DNA of 54,461 nt from Chloroflexota bacterium (GTDB lineage: Bacteria > Chloroflexota > Anaerolineae > Aggregatilineales > Phototrophicaceae): contig JAPPMO010000004.1 of NCBI GenBank assembly GCA_028873975.1, positions 1-54,461 on the forward strand, in the 5' to 3' direction. This document shows positions 23,869 through 31,087 of the stretch, piece after piece (positions within the stretch are counted from its first letter, which is position 1; each line of letters begins with the position of its first letter). The notes beneath the pieces are model-generated. The model was not told the origin of the DNA and did no database searches. It saw only the letters and a program-made list of their open reading frames with translations. The translations under genes and the position numbers were made by a program.

Positions 23869-24672
23869 GTGAGAATCGTCACGCTTCTCAATGAAAAAGG
23901 CGGCGTCGGCAAGACTACTATCTCCTTCCATGTGGCAGCCGGGCTGGCTGTTGCCGGCTTTCGCGTGGTCGCGGTGGATGCTGACGCCCAGGGATCTTTG
24001 ACGGAGACCATGGGTTTCGAACAAGCGCCCGGGCTTTATGACCTGATCGTTCGCAATAATCCCTTTCGGGACGTCCTGCGCTTTGTCAATCCGGAGATTT
24101 ACGAGTATCCAAAGCGCGAGGTGAAAGGGCAGCTCTTCCTGTTGCCGTCGAATGTGGAAACGCAAAGCATCGCTACCAATTCCAAGGATGCGCTGGCATT
24201 CGTCCGCCGCTTTATCGAACTGAAAGACGCCGTCGACTTTGTGATTGTCGATACCTCGCCGACGCCGTCGCTGCTGCATGGCGCGATCTATTTGGCGACC
24301 GACGCCATCCTGTACCCGACGAAATGCGAGTATCTCAGTTTTCGCGGATTGCAGAACAGCTTCATGCATCGCCAAGAGAACGAGCGCTACCGGGGTCAAT
24401 TCAACTTTGCGCCCATCGCCAACCTGGGAATCCTGCCGAACATCTATCGGCATGGCACGCTTGAACATCGGGACAATCTGGAAGAATTGAAAGAGGCCTA
24501 CGGGGATCTGGTCTGGGACCCGATTCCTCAATCGACCATTTGGACAGAAAGCAGCCGTGTGCACCGCACCATCTGGAACTATGCCTCCGGGTCGTCCGCC
24601 GCCCGGCATGGCTGGAACCTGCTCAAGAGATTCCTGGAGGGAATCAAACATGTCAAGCCGACGAAATCGTGA
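23869..24672 (+). CDS. parA: ParA/MinD-type partition ATPase
   Basis: 267 aa. Deviant Walker A KGGVGKTT (10-17) with the signature lysine K10, A' motif VVAVDADAQGSLT (about 33-45), Walker B FVIVDTSPTPS (about 124-134). No N-terminal DNA-binding extension, so it is a small ParA of chromosomal/Ib-like size. Such ATPases move DNA or protein cargo over the nucleoid using a partner that stimulates hydrolysis. The start is GTG 23869. It overlaps the next gene by 23 bp, and the two form a compact pair downstream of two palindromes. No replication gene is nearby, so this is not obviously a plasmid remnant. Confidence 0.9.
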   Translation: MRIVTLLNEKGGVGKTTISFHVAAGLAVAGFRVVAVDADAQGSLTETMGFEQAPGLYDLIVRNNPFRDVLRFVNPEIYEYPKREVKGQLFLLPSNVETQSIATNSKDALAFVRRFIELKDAVDFVIVDTSPTPSLLHGAIYLATDAILYPTKCEYLSFRGLQNSFMHRQENERYRGQFNFAPIANLGILPNIYRHGTLEHRDNLEELKEAYGDLVWDPIPQSTIWTESSRVHRTIWNYASGSSAARHGWNLLKRFLEGIKHVKPTKS

Positions 24673-25435
24673 TCGTTCCAAATCAGCGCTGCCGAAGCTG
24701 GAGGACCTTCCCCGCCTTCCCTATGAAGAGGTTGCCAGCGCTACCTTTGGCGCGTCCGGCAGCGAACCGGTGGATCAGTGGTTTGGGGATATTGAAGCGA
24801 CGAACCCGGCTGCAGCGGAGGTCGCGGTGGGCGGAGACGGTTCCATCCGCGCCTATGAGTATCGCCTGACGGCGCTGGGCATCGACCCCGCCCGCCTGCC
24901 CGGGGATAAGCGGAACTGGGAGCTGCTGGGCCAATTGCTCTTCCGGCTCGACCATTCCATTCAGTGGCTGATTGGAGACTGGCTCTTGCAAGGCGAAACG
25001 AAGCAGTGGGGACAGCATGAAGAAATCGCCAAGGCGCTGAATTACGAAGTGAAGACGCTCTACGACTACCGCTACGTCGCGCGGAATGTGCATTTTTCGG
25101 TACGTACCGACAAACTGTCATTTGGACATCACAAGTTGGTGGCGCATCTTGAAACGGCGGAGCAAAGCCGCTGGCTCCGCAAAGCCGCTGACGGCGATAT
25201 CGACCGCGAAACCGGCTTGTCTCGGCCTTGGTCAATCAGCCGCCTCAGACGAGAACTGTCGGATTTTCCGCTGCTTCAAGAAAATCAAGAGACCCCCTTC
25301 GAGCGCAACCTGCGTCGCATTGATCGTGAAATGACGCGCAAGAAATGGAACAAACTGACTGTCGCCGAGCGGCGCAAGCGCTACGAGCGTTTGCGCGATA
25401 TTTTGGCCAGGATGCAGCGCTGGGGCTTTGACTGA
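24650..25435 (+). CDS. Uncharacterised partner of ParA (possible DNA-binding protein)
   Basis: 261 aa. No family recognised with confidence. The first 16 residues are basic and probably disordered (SSRRNRDRSKSALPK), and the C-terminal 60 are rich in Arg/Lys with predicted helices (MTRKKWNKLTVAERRKRYER). The middle (about 80-205) is helical: LGQLLFRLDHSIQWLIGDWL, then EEIAKALNYEVKTLYDYRYV, which resembles a helix-turn-helix, then SFGHHKLVAHLE. The typical ParB ParB/Srx motif (GERR) is missing. ATG 24650 with GGAGG 11 nt upstream is chosen over the longer open frame. Position and basic tails suggest it is the centromere- or cargo-binding partner (inference). Confidence 0.75.
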   Translation: MSSRRNRDRSKSALPKLEDLPRLPYEEVASATFGASGSEPVDQWFGDIEATNPAAAEVAVGGDGSIRAYEYRLTALGIDPARLPGDKRNWELLGQLLFRLDHSIQWLIGDWLLQGETKQWGQHEEIAKALNYEVKTLYDYRYVARNVHFSVRTDKLSFGHHKLVAHLETAEQSRWLRKAADGDIDRETGLSRPWSISRLRRELSDFPLLQENQETPFERNLRRIDREMTRKKWNKLTVAERRKRYERLRDILARMQRWGFD

Positions 25436-25580
25436 TTGCTGCCCTGCCGTCTTCGCGGTGAAATTATTTCGCTTTGCCCCCGGCCGTTTCGAGCGCAAGA
25501 GTCGAGTGGTACACTTCATCGAGATATGGTAAACAAGAGCCAGGCGCGAGGCGCCGGTCCACAATCAAGGAATCGCTTCC

Positions 25581-26795
25581 ATGACACAATACGATTTGCT
25601 CCTCAAAAACGGCCGCCTCATCGACCCCAAGAACGGGATCGACGCGGCCAGGGACGTCGCCATCCGCGGCGGCAGAATCGCCCAAGTCGCCCAAGACATC
25701 CCTGGCGGTCAAGCGGCGCAAAGCATCGACATCGCCGGACTGATCGTAAGTCCCGGTTTGATCGATATGCACGTCCACGTTTATCACACCCGCGAGCCGG
25801 AGACCCTGAGCGTGATCGCCGACCATCATTGCTTTCGGTCCGGCGTTACCACAGTCGTTGATACAGGCACGGCCGGCGCCAAGCATTTCCTGCACTTCAA
25901 ACGGACGGTCATCGACCGGGCGCGGACGCGCATTTACGCATATATCAACATTGTCAAATCGGGCATGACGGGACCCTTCGAACAAGACATCGGGGAGATG
26001 GATCCGGAGTTGGCCGCTTCAATCGTACTCGCCTACCCCGAGCACTGCGTCGGCATCAAGACCGCGCATTACTGGGTATCGCAACCTTTCGACGAGGCGC
26101 ATCCGCCCTGGGCCGCCGTTGACCGCGCCCTGGAAGCCTCCGCCATCTGCGGAAAACCACTGATGGTCGATTTCTGGCATCGCCCGGGACGCACATATCA
26201 AGAACTGCTGCGGAAAATGCAGCCCGGCGATATCCACACCCATGTCTATGCGCAGCAATTCCCCATCTTGAATGACAAGAATGAACCGGCCGATTTCATG
26301 TTCGAAGCCCGCGAACGCGGCATCATCTTCGATCTGGGTCATGGCGCGGGCAGCTTCTGGTTCCGCCAAGCCATCCCCGCCATGCAGGGCGGCTTCGGTC
26401 CCGATTCCATCAGTACCGACTTGCATATCGGCAATGTCAACGGCGTGGTGCATGATATGCTGACGACCATGTCCAAACTGCTGTGCATGGGGATGCCGCT
26501 CGACGAGCTCATTTATCGCTCCACGGCGACCCCTGCTGAAGAAATCGGTCATCCGGAACTCGGTCATCTCGGCGTCGGCGCCGAAGCTGATATCGCCATC
26601 CTAAAGCAGCAAGAGGGCGAATTCGGCTATGTTGACTGCGGGCAGGCTCGCATGAACGGCAGCCGCAAACTCACTTGCGAGATGACGCTGCGCGCCGGCG
26701 AGATCGTTTATGACCTTAATGGGCGCGCCGCGCCCGCTTGGGAAGACGCGCCGCCATCGTATTGGGAAATCCGCTATCCGAAGGAAATTGTCTAG
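25581..26795 (+). CDS. Amidohydrolase/deacetylase family metallohydrolase
   Basis: 404 aa, amidohydrolase superfamily with dihydroorotase-like layout. Metal site: H64 and H66 (IDMHVHVYHT), probable carboxylated K160 (HCVGIKTAHYW), H219/H221 (DIHTHVY) and a late Asp in SISTDLHIG. C-terminal LGVGAEADIAIL closes the beta-sandwich. This matches the 'amidohydrolase/deacetylase' group that is often encoded next to a SelA-like PLP enzyme, exactly as here (1-bp gap). A role in deacylating an N-acyl amino sugar acid or similar compound is inferred. AAGGA precedes ATG. NagA was considered, but its characteristic motifs are absent. Confidence 0.85.
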   Translation: MTQYDLLLKNGRLIDPKNGIDAARDVAIRGGRIAQVAQDIPGGQAAQSIDIAGLIVSPGLIDMHVHVYHTREPETLSVIADHHCFRSGVTTVVDTGTAGAKHFLHFKRTVIDRARTRIYAYINIVKSGMTGPFEQDIGEMDPELAASIVLAYPEHCVGIKTAHYWVSQPFDEAHPPWAAVDRALEASAICGKPLMVDFWHRPGRTYQELLRKMQPGDIHTHVYAQQFPILNDKNEPADFMFEARERGIIFDLGHGAGSFWFRQAIPAMQGGFGPDSISTDLHIGNVNGVVHDMLTTMSKLLCMGMPLDELIYRSTATPAEEIGHPELGHLGVGAEADIAILKQQEGEFGYVDCGQARMNGSRKLTCEMTLRAGEIVYDLNGRAAPAWEDAPPSYWEIRYPKEIV

Positions 26796-26796
26796 C

Positions 26797-27897
26797 ATGA
26801 GCAATTACGACGCCCTGGGCATTCGCCCGGTTATCAATGCCAACGCTACCTTGACCAAACTTGGCGGTTCGCTGATGCCGCCGGAAGTGCTGCGCGCCAT
26901 GAACGAGGCGGCCGGCTGCTTTGTAGACTTGCCCTTATTGCAGCGCAAAGTGGGCGAGCGCATCGCCGAACTCACCAGGAACGAAGCCGCCTATGTCACC
27001 TCCGGCGCCGCGGCCGGGGTCATGCTGGCGGCGACCGCCTGCGTCTTGTACCATCATCCCGAAGTCGGCATGGATTTTCCGCAGATCGCCTCGCTCAAGA
27101 ACGAAGCCATTGTCCACCGCAATCAGCGCAACGGATACGACTTCGCCGTGCGACAGACCGGCATGCGCTTCGTCGAGATTGATCCCAGTCCGACAGCGCT
27201 GCGAGGCGCGATCAACGAAAAGACCGCCTGCATATTCTGGTTCGCGGGCAGGTTGGTCGAGGAGGCTGATACGCCCTTGCAAGAGGTCATCGCCATCGCG
27301 GAGGATCATGACCTGCCGGTTGTTGTGGACGCGGCGGCGCAACTGCCGCCGCCGGAGAACCTCTGGCGCTTCACCGGGATGGGCGCGGCGCTGGCGCTCT
27401 TCAGCGGCGGCAAGGACCTGCGCGGTCCCCAGCCCACGGGCTTGATGCTGGGCCGCCGGGACATGATCGAATCGATCCGCCCTATCAGCGTGCCCAACCA
27501 CGGACTTGGGCGTCCCTTGAAAGTCGGCAAAGAAGAGCTGATGGGCTTGCTGGCGGCTGTGGAACGCTATCTGAACATGGATCACGCCGCCCGCGAGGCC
27601 TACTGTGAAGACTGCGTGCAGATGTGGAGCGAAGCCTTGAATCCGCTGCCGGGCGTCCGCGCCGAGCGCGACTATCCCAACGAAGCCAACCAACCCTTGC
27701 CCTGGTGCCTCGTCACCGTCGATCCGGGGACGTTGGGCAGGTCAGCCGGCGAGTTGGTTGCCGCCTTCCTGGAGGTCGATCCGGCAATCTCGGTCTTTGA
27801 AGTCGATGAGACCCGATTTCGTCTCAATCCCATGACGCTTGACCCGGGCGAGGAATTTATTATCCGCGATACCTGTCTTGCCCTCTTGCAGAGTTGA
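26797..27897 (+). CDS. SelA-like PLP-dependent enzyme (DgaE/aminotransferase V-fold)
   Basis: 366 aa. Opens LGIRPVINANATLTKLGGSL, the SelA-like phrase. PLP residues are D178 (VVVDAAAQLPP) and Lys206 in LFSGGKDLRGPQPTG. Not selenocysteine synthase: it is about 100 residues shorter than SelA, and no selenium genes are near. Relatives include D-glucosaminate-6-phosphate ammonia-lyase (DgaE), which eliminates ammonia from amino sugar acids. With the deacylase upstream, a two-step deacylate-then-deaminate pathway is plausible. The long open frame upstream of 26797 overlaps the amidohydrolase, so the ATG right after its stop is chosen. Confidence 0.85.
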   Translation: MSNYDALGIRPVINANATLTKLGGSLMPPEVLRAMNEAAGCFVDLPLLQRKVGERIAELTRNEAAYVTSGAAAGVMLAATACVLYHHPEVGMDFPQIASLKNEAIVHRNQRNGYDFAVRQTGMRFVEIDPSPTALRGAINEKTACIFWFAGRLVEEADTPLQEVIAIAEDHDLPVVVDAAAQLPPPENLWRFTGMGAALALFSGGKDLRGPQPTGLMLGRRDMIESIRPISVPNHGLGRPLKVGKEELMGLLAAVERYLNMDHAAREAYCEDCVQMWSEALNPLPGVRAERDYPNEANQPLPWCLVTVDPGTLGRSAGELVAAFLEVDPAISVFEVDETRFRLNPMTLDPGEEFIIRDTCLALLQS

Positions 27898-27933
27898 TTG
27901 CCCAAGTATCATTAAGCCCTTGCGAGGCGCCGC

Positions 27934-28251
27934 ATGAGCCGTCCATTTGAACTCTATGACCTGCGCGTCACCGTCGAGCGGATCGAAGGGCGGTCCGTCT
28001 GCGGTATGGCTGTCGGCGACTATTTTGAACTCACGGAAAGCGCGAAGCTGCGCATCCCGGCAGGCAAGCACTTCTGCATTTACGCGCTGTCCTCGGTTCT
28101 GCCGCTGCTGGCGGCGAAACAGCGCGAACTCGCCGAGAACGACTGGCTGGCATACGATTCCATCGCCGCCTGCCCGGATGTAGACGAACGCCTCATCATG
28201 CGCGTCGAGCGCGTCAAGAAGCGCGTGATGGACAGCGACGAGCTGACCTGA
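27934..28251 (+). CDS. TIGR04076 family small protein
   Basis: 105 aa. Features VERIEGRSVCGMAVGDYFEL, IPAGKHFCIYALSSVLPLLAAKQREL and a CPD motif (AACPDVDERLIMRV), recognised as the TIGR04076 type of unknown function. Three Cys (in SVCGM, HFCIY and AACPD) could bind a metal or cofactor. Cytoplasmic. It lies 36 bp after the SelA-like gene and is probably co-transcribed. The role is unknown. Confidence 0.75.
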   Translation: MSRPFELYDLRVTVERIEGRSVCGMAVGDYFELTESAKLRIPAGKHFCIYALSSVLPLLAAKQRELAENDWLAYDSIAACPDVDERLIMRVERVKKRVMDSDELT

Positions 28252-28375
28252 GCGCGAACTGGCTTGACATTTGGTTATATTGTCCAAGCGCGGCGCGTCT
28301 GCGACTGAATTCGTGTACCATAGGCATATACTGTCGGCAGGCAACAGGCAAAATGAAGCTTGAGGAGAAGAACTG

Positions 28376-29956
28376 ATGACAAAGGAACGCAAGCATATCA
28401 AAGTAACTTATTCCACACTCGGCAGCCCAGACCCGCTTCTGCACGAATACTTCGATGAAGATGTCGCCGAACTCCGCGCCAACCTGGGCAAGACTTACCA
28501 GATGTACATCGACGGAGAATGGGTCGAGGGAGACGGCAGTTTTGAAAACCGCTCGCCCATCAACACCGACTGGGTTCTGGGCGAGTTCGCCCAAGCCAAC
28601 GACGAGCATGTCGATCGCGCGGTGGCGGCGGCAAAGGCGGCTTTTCCGGGCTGGCGCGATACCCCTTGGGCTGAACGAGCTGACCTGGTCAACCGGGCAG
28701 CCGATCTTATCAGCGAGCGCCTCTTCGAGATCTCCGCCGTCGTCAGCATGGAAATCGGCAAAAACCGCCTGGAAGCCATCGGCGATGTCGAAGAAAGCGC
28801 CGACTTAATCCGCTATTGCGTCGAGGCGATACGCGACAATCAAGGCTTCGACCGGCAGCTGCTCAGCGAGACCGACCAGCACTTCAATCGAAGCCTGCTC
28901 AAGCCCTACGGCGTTTGGGGCGTGATCGGACCCTTCAACTTTCCCGCTGCGCTCACCGGCGGTCCCAGTGGCGCCGCGCTGACCGCCGGCAATACCGTTG
29001 TGCTCAAGCCGGCTGCCGAAGGCTCGCTCACCGCCTACATGATCGCCCAGTGCATGGTCGACGCCGGACTGCCCAAGGGCGTCTTCAATGTGGTATACGG
29101 CGGCGACGCGCCTGGCATGGCGCTGACTGCCAACCCCGACCTGGCCGGCTTGACCTTCACCGGCAGCTATGACGTCGGCATGAGCATCATCAAGAACTTC
29201 ACGACCGCGGCCGGCTACTACCGACCGGTCATCGCCGAGATGGGCGGCAAGAACCCCGCTATCGTCACCGCCAAAGCCGATCTCGACAAAGCCGCGCTGG
29301 GCGTGATGCGCTCGGCCTTCGGCTTGACCGGGCAGAAGTGCTCGGCTTGCTCGCGCGTTTATGTTGAAGACTCCGTCAAAGAGGCTTTCATCGACAAGCT
29401 GGTCGATCTCACCGCCGAGATCAAAGTGGGCGACCCCACAGCCCTCGACACCTATATGGGTCCCATCATCAATGCCGACGCCTACGCGGCTTACCAGGGC
29501 TATGTCGACGAGATGCGCGAGGGAGACATTCGCATCGGCGGTGGCACGCTGGAAGGGCTAGACACTCGCAGTGCCAAGGGCTATTTCGTCGCGCCGACGG
29601 TGGTGACGGATCTGCCCGATGACCATCGCCTCTGGCGGCACGAGATGTTCGCCCCGATCGTCGCCGTGCGCGCCGTGGAGGGGAAGGACGAAGCGATACA
29701 GCTAGCCAACGATGTCGCGCTCGGCTTGACTGCCGGCATTTACAGTGAAGATCCCGACGAGGTCGACTGGTTCCTGGACAATATGGAAGCGGGGGTGCTC
29801 TACGTCAATCGCGAAGCCGGCGCCACCACCGGCGCCTGGCCCGGCTATCAGTCCTTCGGCGGCTGGAAGGGCAGCACCGGCAGCAACAAAGCCTCCGGCA
29901 GTTGGTACTACTTGCAACAGTACATGCGCGAGCAGTCGCATACGATTGTGGGATGA
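28376..29956 (+). CDS. Aldehyde dehydrogenase, delta-1-pyrroline-5-carboxylate dehydrogenase type
   Basis: 526 aa. NAD(P)-dependent ALDH fold: VWGVIGPFNFPAALTGG (about 179-205), general base E288 (VIAEMGGKNP) and nucleophile C322 in FGLTGQKCSACSRVYV, the QKCSA form typical of glutamate-semialdehyde (P5C) dehydrogenases. The end PFGGWKGS-like FGGWKGSTGSNKASG and YYLQQYMREQSHT are also typical of that group. It oxidises glutamate semialdehyde to glutamate in proline/arginine catabolism, though other semialdehydes are possible. GAGGAG precedes ATG 28376. No proline dehydrogenase gene is in the window. An imperfect palindrome follows 1 bp after the stop. Confidence 0.88.
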   Translation: MTKERKHIKVTYSTLGSPDPLLHEYFDEDVAELRANLGKTYQMYIDGEWVEGDGSFENRSPINTDWVLGEFAQANDEHVDRAVAAAKAAFPGWRDTPWAERADLVNRAADLISERLFEISAVVSMEIGKNRLEAIGDVEESADLIRYCVEAIRDNQGFDRQLLSETDQHFNRSLLKPYGVWGVIGPFNFPAALTGGPSGAALTAGNTVVLKPAAEGSLTAYMIAQCMVDAGLPKGVFNVVYGGDAPGMALTANPDLAGLTFTGSYDVGMSIIKNFTTAAGYYRPVIAEMGGKNPAIVTAKADLDKAALGVMRSAFGLTGQKCSACSRVYVEDSVKEAFIDKLVDLTAEIKVGDPTALDTYMGPIINADAYAAYQGYVDEMREGDIRIGGGTLEGLDTRSAKGYFVAPTVVTDLPDDHRLWRHEMFAPIVAVRAVEGKDEAIQLANDVALGLTAGIYSEDPDEVDWFLDNMEAGVLYVNREAGATTGAWPGYQSFGGWKGSTGSNKASGSWYYLQQYMREQSHTIVG

Positions 29957-29957
29957 G

Positions 29958-30036
29958 TTTCACCACAAAGACACGAAGTACACGAAGACATGCAAGGGCG
30001 AGCCATTGCTTCGTCCTTCGCGCCTTTGTGCTGAAA
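29958..30036. repeat. Imperfect palindrome of CACAAAG/CACGAAG words
   Basis: The left arm 29958-29987 (TTTCACCACAAAG... CACGAAG) pairs with the right arm 30009-30036 (CTTCG...CTTTGTGCTGAAA) with only a few mismatches. It begins 1 bp after the dehydrogenase stop and could terminate transcription. The same word type occurs near 106, 20855, 36087, 43018, 49720 and 54355. Confidence 0.6.
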
Positions 30037-30071
30037 GAAATCACCCCACCACGATCAACTCCTGCCAGCCG
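30034..30071. repeat. 38-bp direct repeat, copy 1 (fragment of peptidase gene 3' end)
   Basis: Identical over 38 bp to 31050-31087. Copy 2 contains the stop codon and last codons (QELIVVG) of the M24 peptidase gene; copy 1 is a detached fragment with no gene attached. The repeats bound about 980 bp that hold one small gene. Confidence 0.9.
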
Positions 30072-30116
30072 CGATTCCAAGCCCAACTCGTCTGCTGGTC
30101 TCGGTTAAGGACTTTA

Positions 30117-30770
30117 TTAGTCCCTCGTCCGCGCGGTAAATGTGCCGGAGCAGTCTGATTCGCTTAAGCCTGAGGGACAAAGCCATCTGACCTCGACTAC
30201 GTCGGGCTCTTGCGTTTGCTCGGCATATTGTGTTTGAATGGCTGATACCCAGCCCTCTGGCGCTTCTCCAATGATGGTAACATCCGCGCCGCTGAAATTG
30301 TAGCCCAAGGAACCCGATTCCTGATTGTACGGATCCGGTGTCCCAATTGGCGCGGCTGGAACGAGCGATGCCCGGGCATCGCGCCAGCCTTGGTCCCAAT
30401 CGCAGTCTGGGTCGGTTGATTGGAAGCACAGGTTGGGGTCATTATTCGGATCATCGTCATTGTAGAGATTGACTTGACCGATTTGTCCTGACGCAGCCGG
30501 CTCGCCCCTTCTCATATCGGGATAGACCTGCTGAACCTGACTTTCCGAAAGATGCCCCGCATTGACAGCCGCCTGATACCAGCCGCGCTGCCAGTCGCAA
30601 TTGGCCGGATCGGGGTCATTATGACACGCATTGGGATCATTATTCGGGTCATCATCATCAAATGCCCCCTGCGCCTGCGAGATATACAGTAGCCATAGCG
30701 ATACAGACAACAAAGCGACAATACCCGCGAATTGAAGAACACGATATGCACTGATAAGCATTCGATTCAA
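30117..30770 (-). CDS. Small exported Cys/Asp-rich repeat protein, unknown
   Basis: 217 aa. Residues 11-31 are a hydrophobic signal or anchor segment (VLQFAGIVALLSVSLWLLYI), with likely cleavage near AQGAF. Two 25-residue repeats follow, at about 39-64 and 105-129, with consensus D-D-D-P-N-N-D-P-N-x-C-x4-D-P-x-x-C-D-W-x-x-G-W. The acidic DPNNDPN runs resemble calcium-binding loops and the Cys pairs could form disulfides; two more Cys lie near the C-terminus (LCPSG, SDCSG). I recognise no family. Probably cell-surface or secreted. The gene is bounded by the 38-bp direct repeats and its upstream DNA (30771-31049) is AT-rich with an 11-G run. Confidence 0.7.
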   Translation of the reverse strand: MNRMLISAYRVLQFAGIVALLSVSLWLLYISQAQGAFDDDDPNNDPNACHNDPDPANCDWQRGWYQAAVNAGHLSESQVQQVYPDMRRGEPAASGQIGQVNLYNDDDPNNDPNLCFQSTDPDCDWDQGWRDARASLVPAAPIGTPDPYNQESGSLGYNFSGADVTIIGEAPEGWVSAIQTQYAEQTQEPDVVEVRWLCPSGLSESDCSGTFTARTRD

Positions 30771-30902
30771 CCTCTAGTAGCCTAAAATAAACTTTTCCAA
30801 GGCATAAGATACACTTGTGTTAGTCGCAACATCCACGCATCCCTTGTATCTCAAGCGCTTGTGTGATCATATCAGAATTTTCTTGAAGAAAAGTTAATTT
30901 TC

Positions 30903-30913
30903 GGGGGGGGGGG
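30903..30913. other. G11 homopolymer tract
   Basis: Eleven consecutive G on the plus strand in the AT-rich gap 30771-31049, about 133 bp upstream of the exported protein gene. Could be a slippage-prone promoter tract or a sequencing/assembly artefact. Nothing else recognisable lies in this gap. Confidence 0.6.
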
Positions 30914-31049
30914 TATGAATTAAGTAACAAAAACCAACCTATTGCAGCAGACTAGAATCAGCATGCGTCGGTTTGAGGACAAAACAAGATTTGTAGCCGA
31001 TGAGATTTCGGCGCAAATTCTGGGCTGTTAAGATTTTGTCGAGCGACCT

Positions 31050-31087
31050 AAAGAAATCACCCCACCACGATCAACTCCTGCCAGCCG
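31050..31087. repeat. 38-bp direct repeat, copy 2 (intact 3' end of M24 gene)
   Basis: Identical to 30034-30071. It includes the stop codon (complement of 31057-31059) and the last codons of the peptidase gene. Confidence 0.9.

Noticed and set aside
24650..25435. Classical ParB
   Set aside because: No ParB/Srx nuclease-like motif and no clear KorB/SpoOJ helix-turn-helix; it is only a partner by position.
25581..26795. N-acetylglucosamine-6-phosphate deacetylase (NagA)
   Set aside because: The metal motif arrangement with K160 and the SelA-like partner fit the other amidohydrolase/deacetylase group better.
26797..27897. Selenocysteine synthase SelA
   Set aside because: Too short, and no selenium pathway gene nearby; it is a SelA-like PLP enzyme.
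28262..28288. TTGACA...TATATT promoter before the dehydrogenase gene
   Set aside because: The two boxes are only about 6 bp apart, far too close for a sigma-70 promoter.
29958..30036. CRISPR repeats
   Set aside because: The CACGAAG/CACAAAG words are irregular and lack spacer-repeat periodicity; no cas gene is present.
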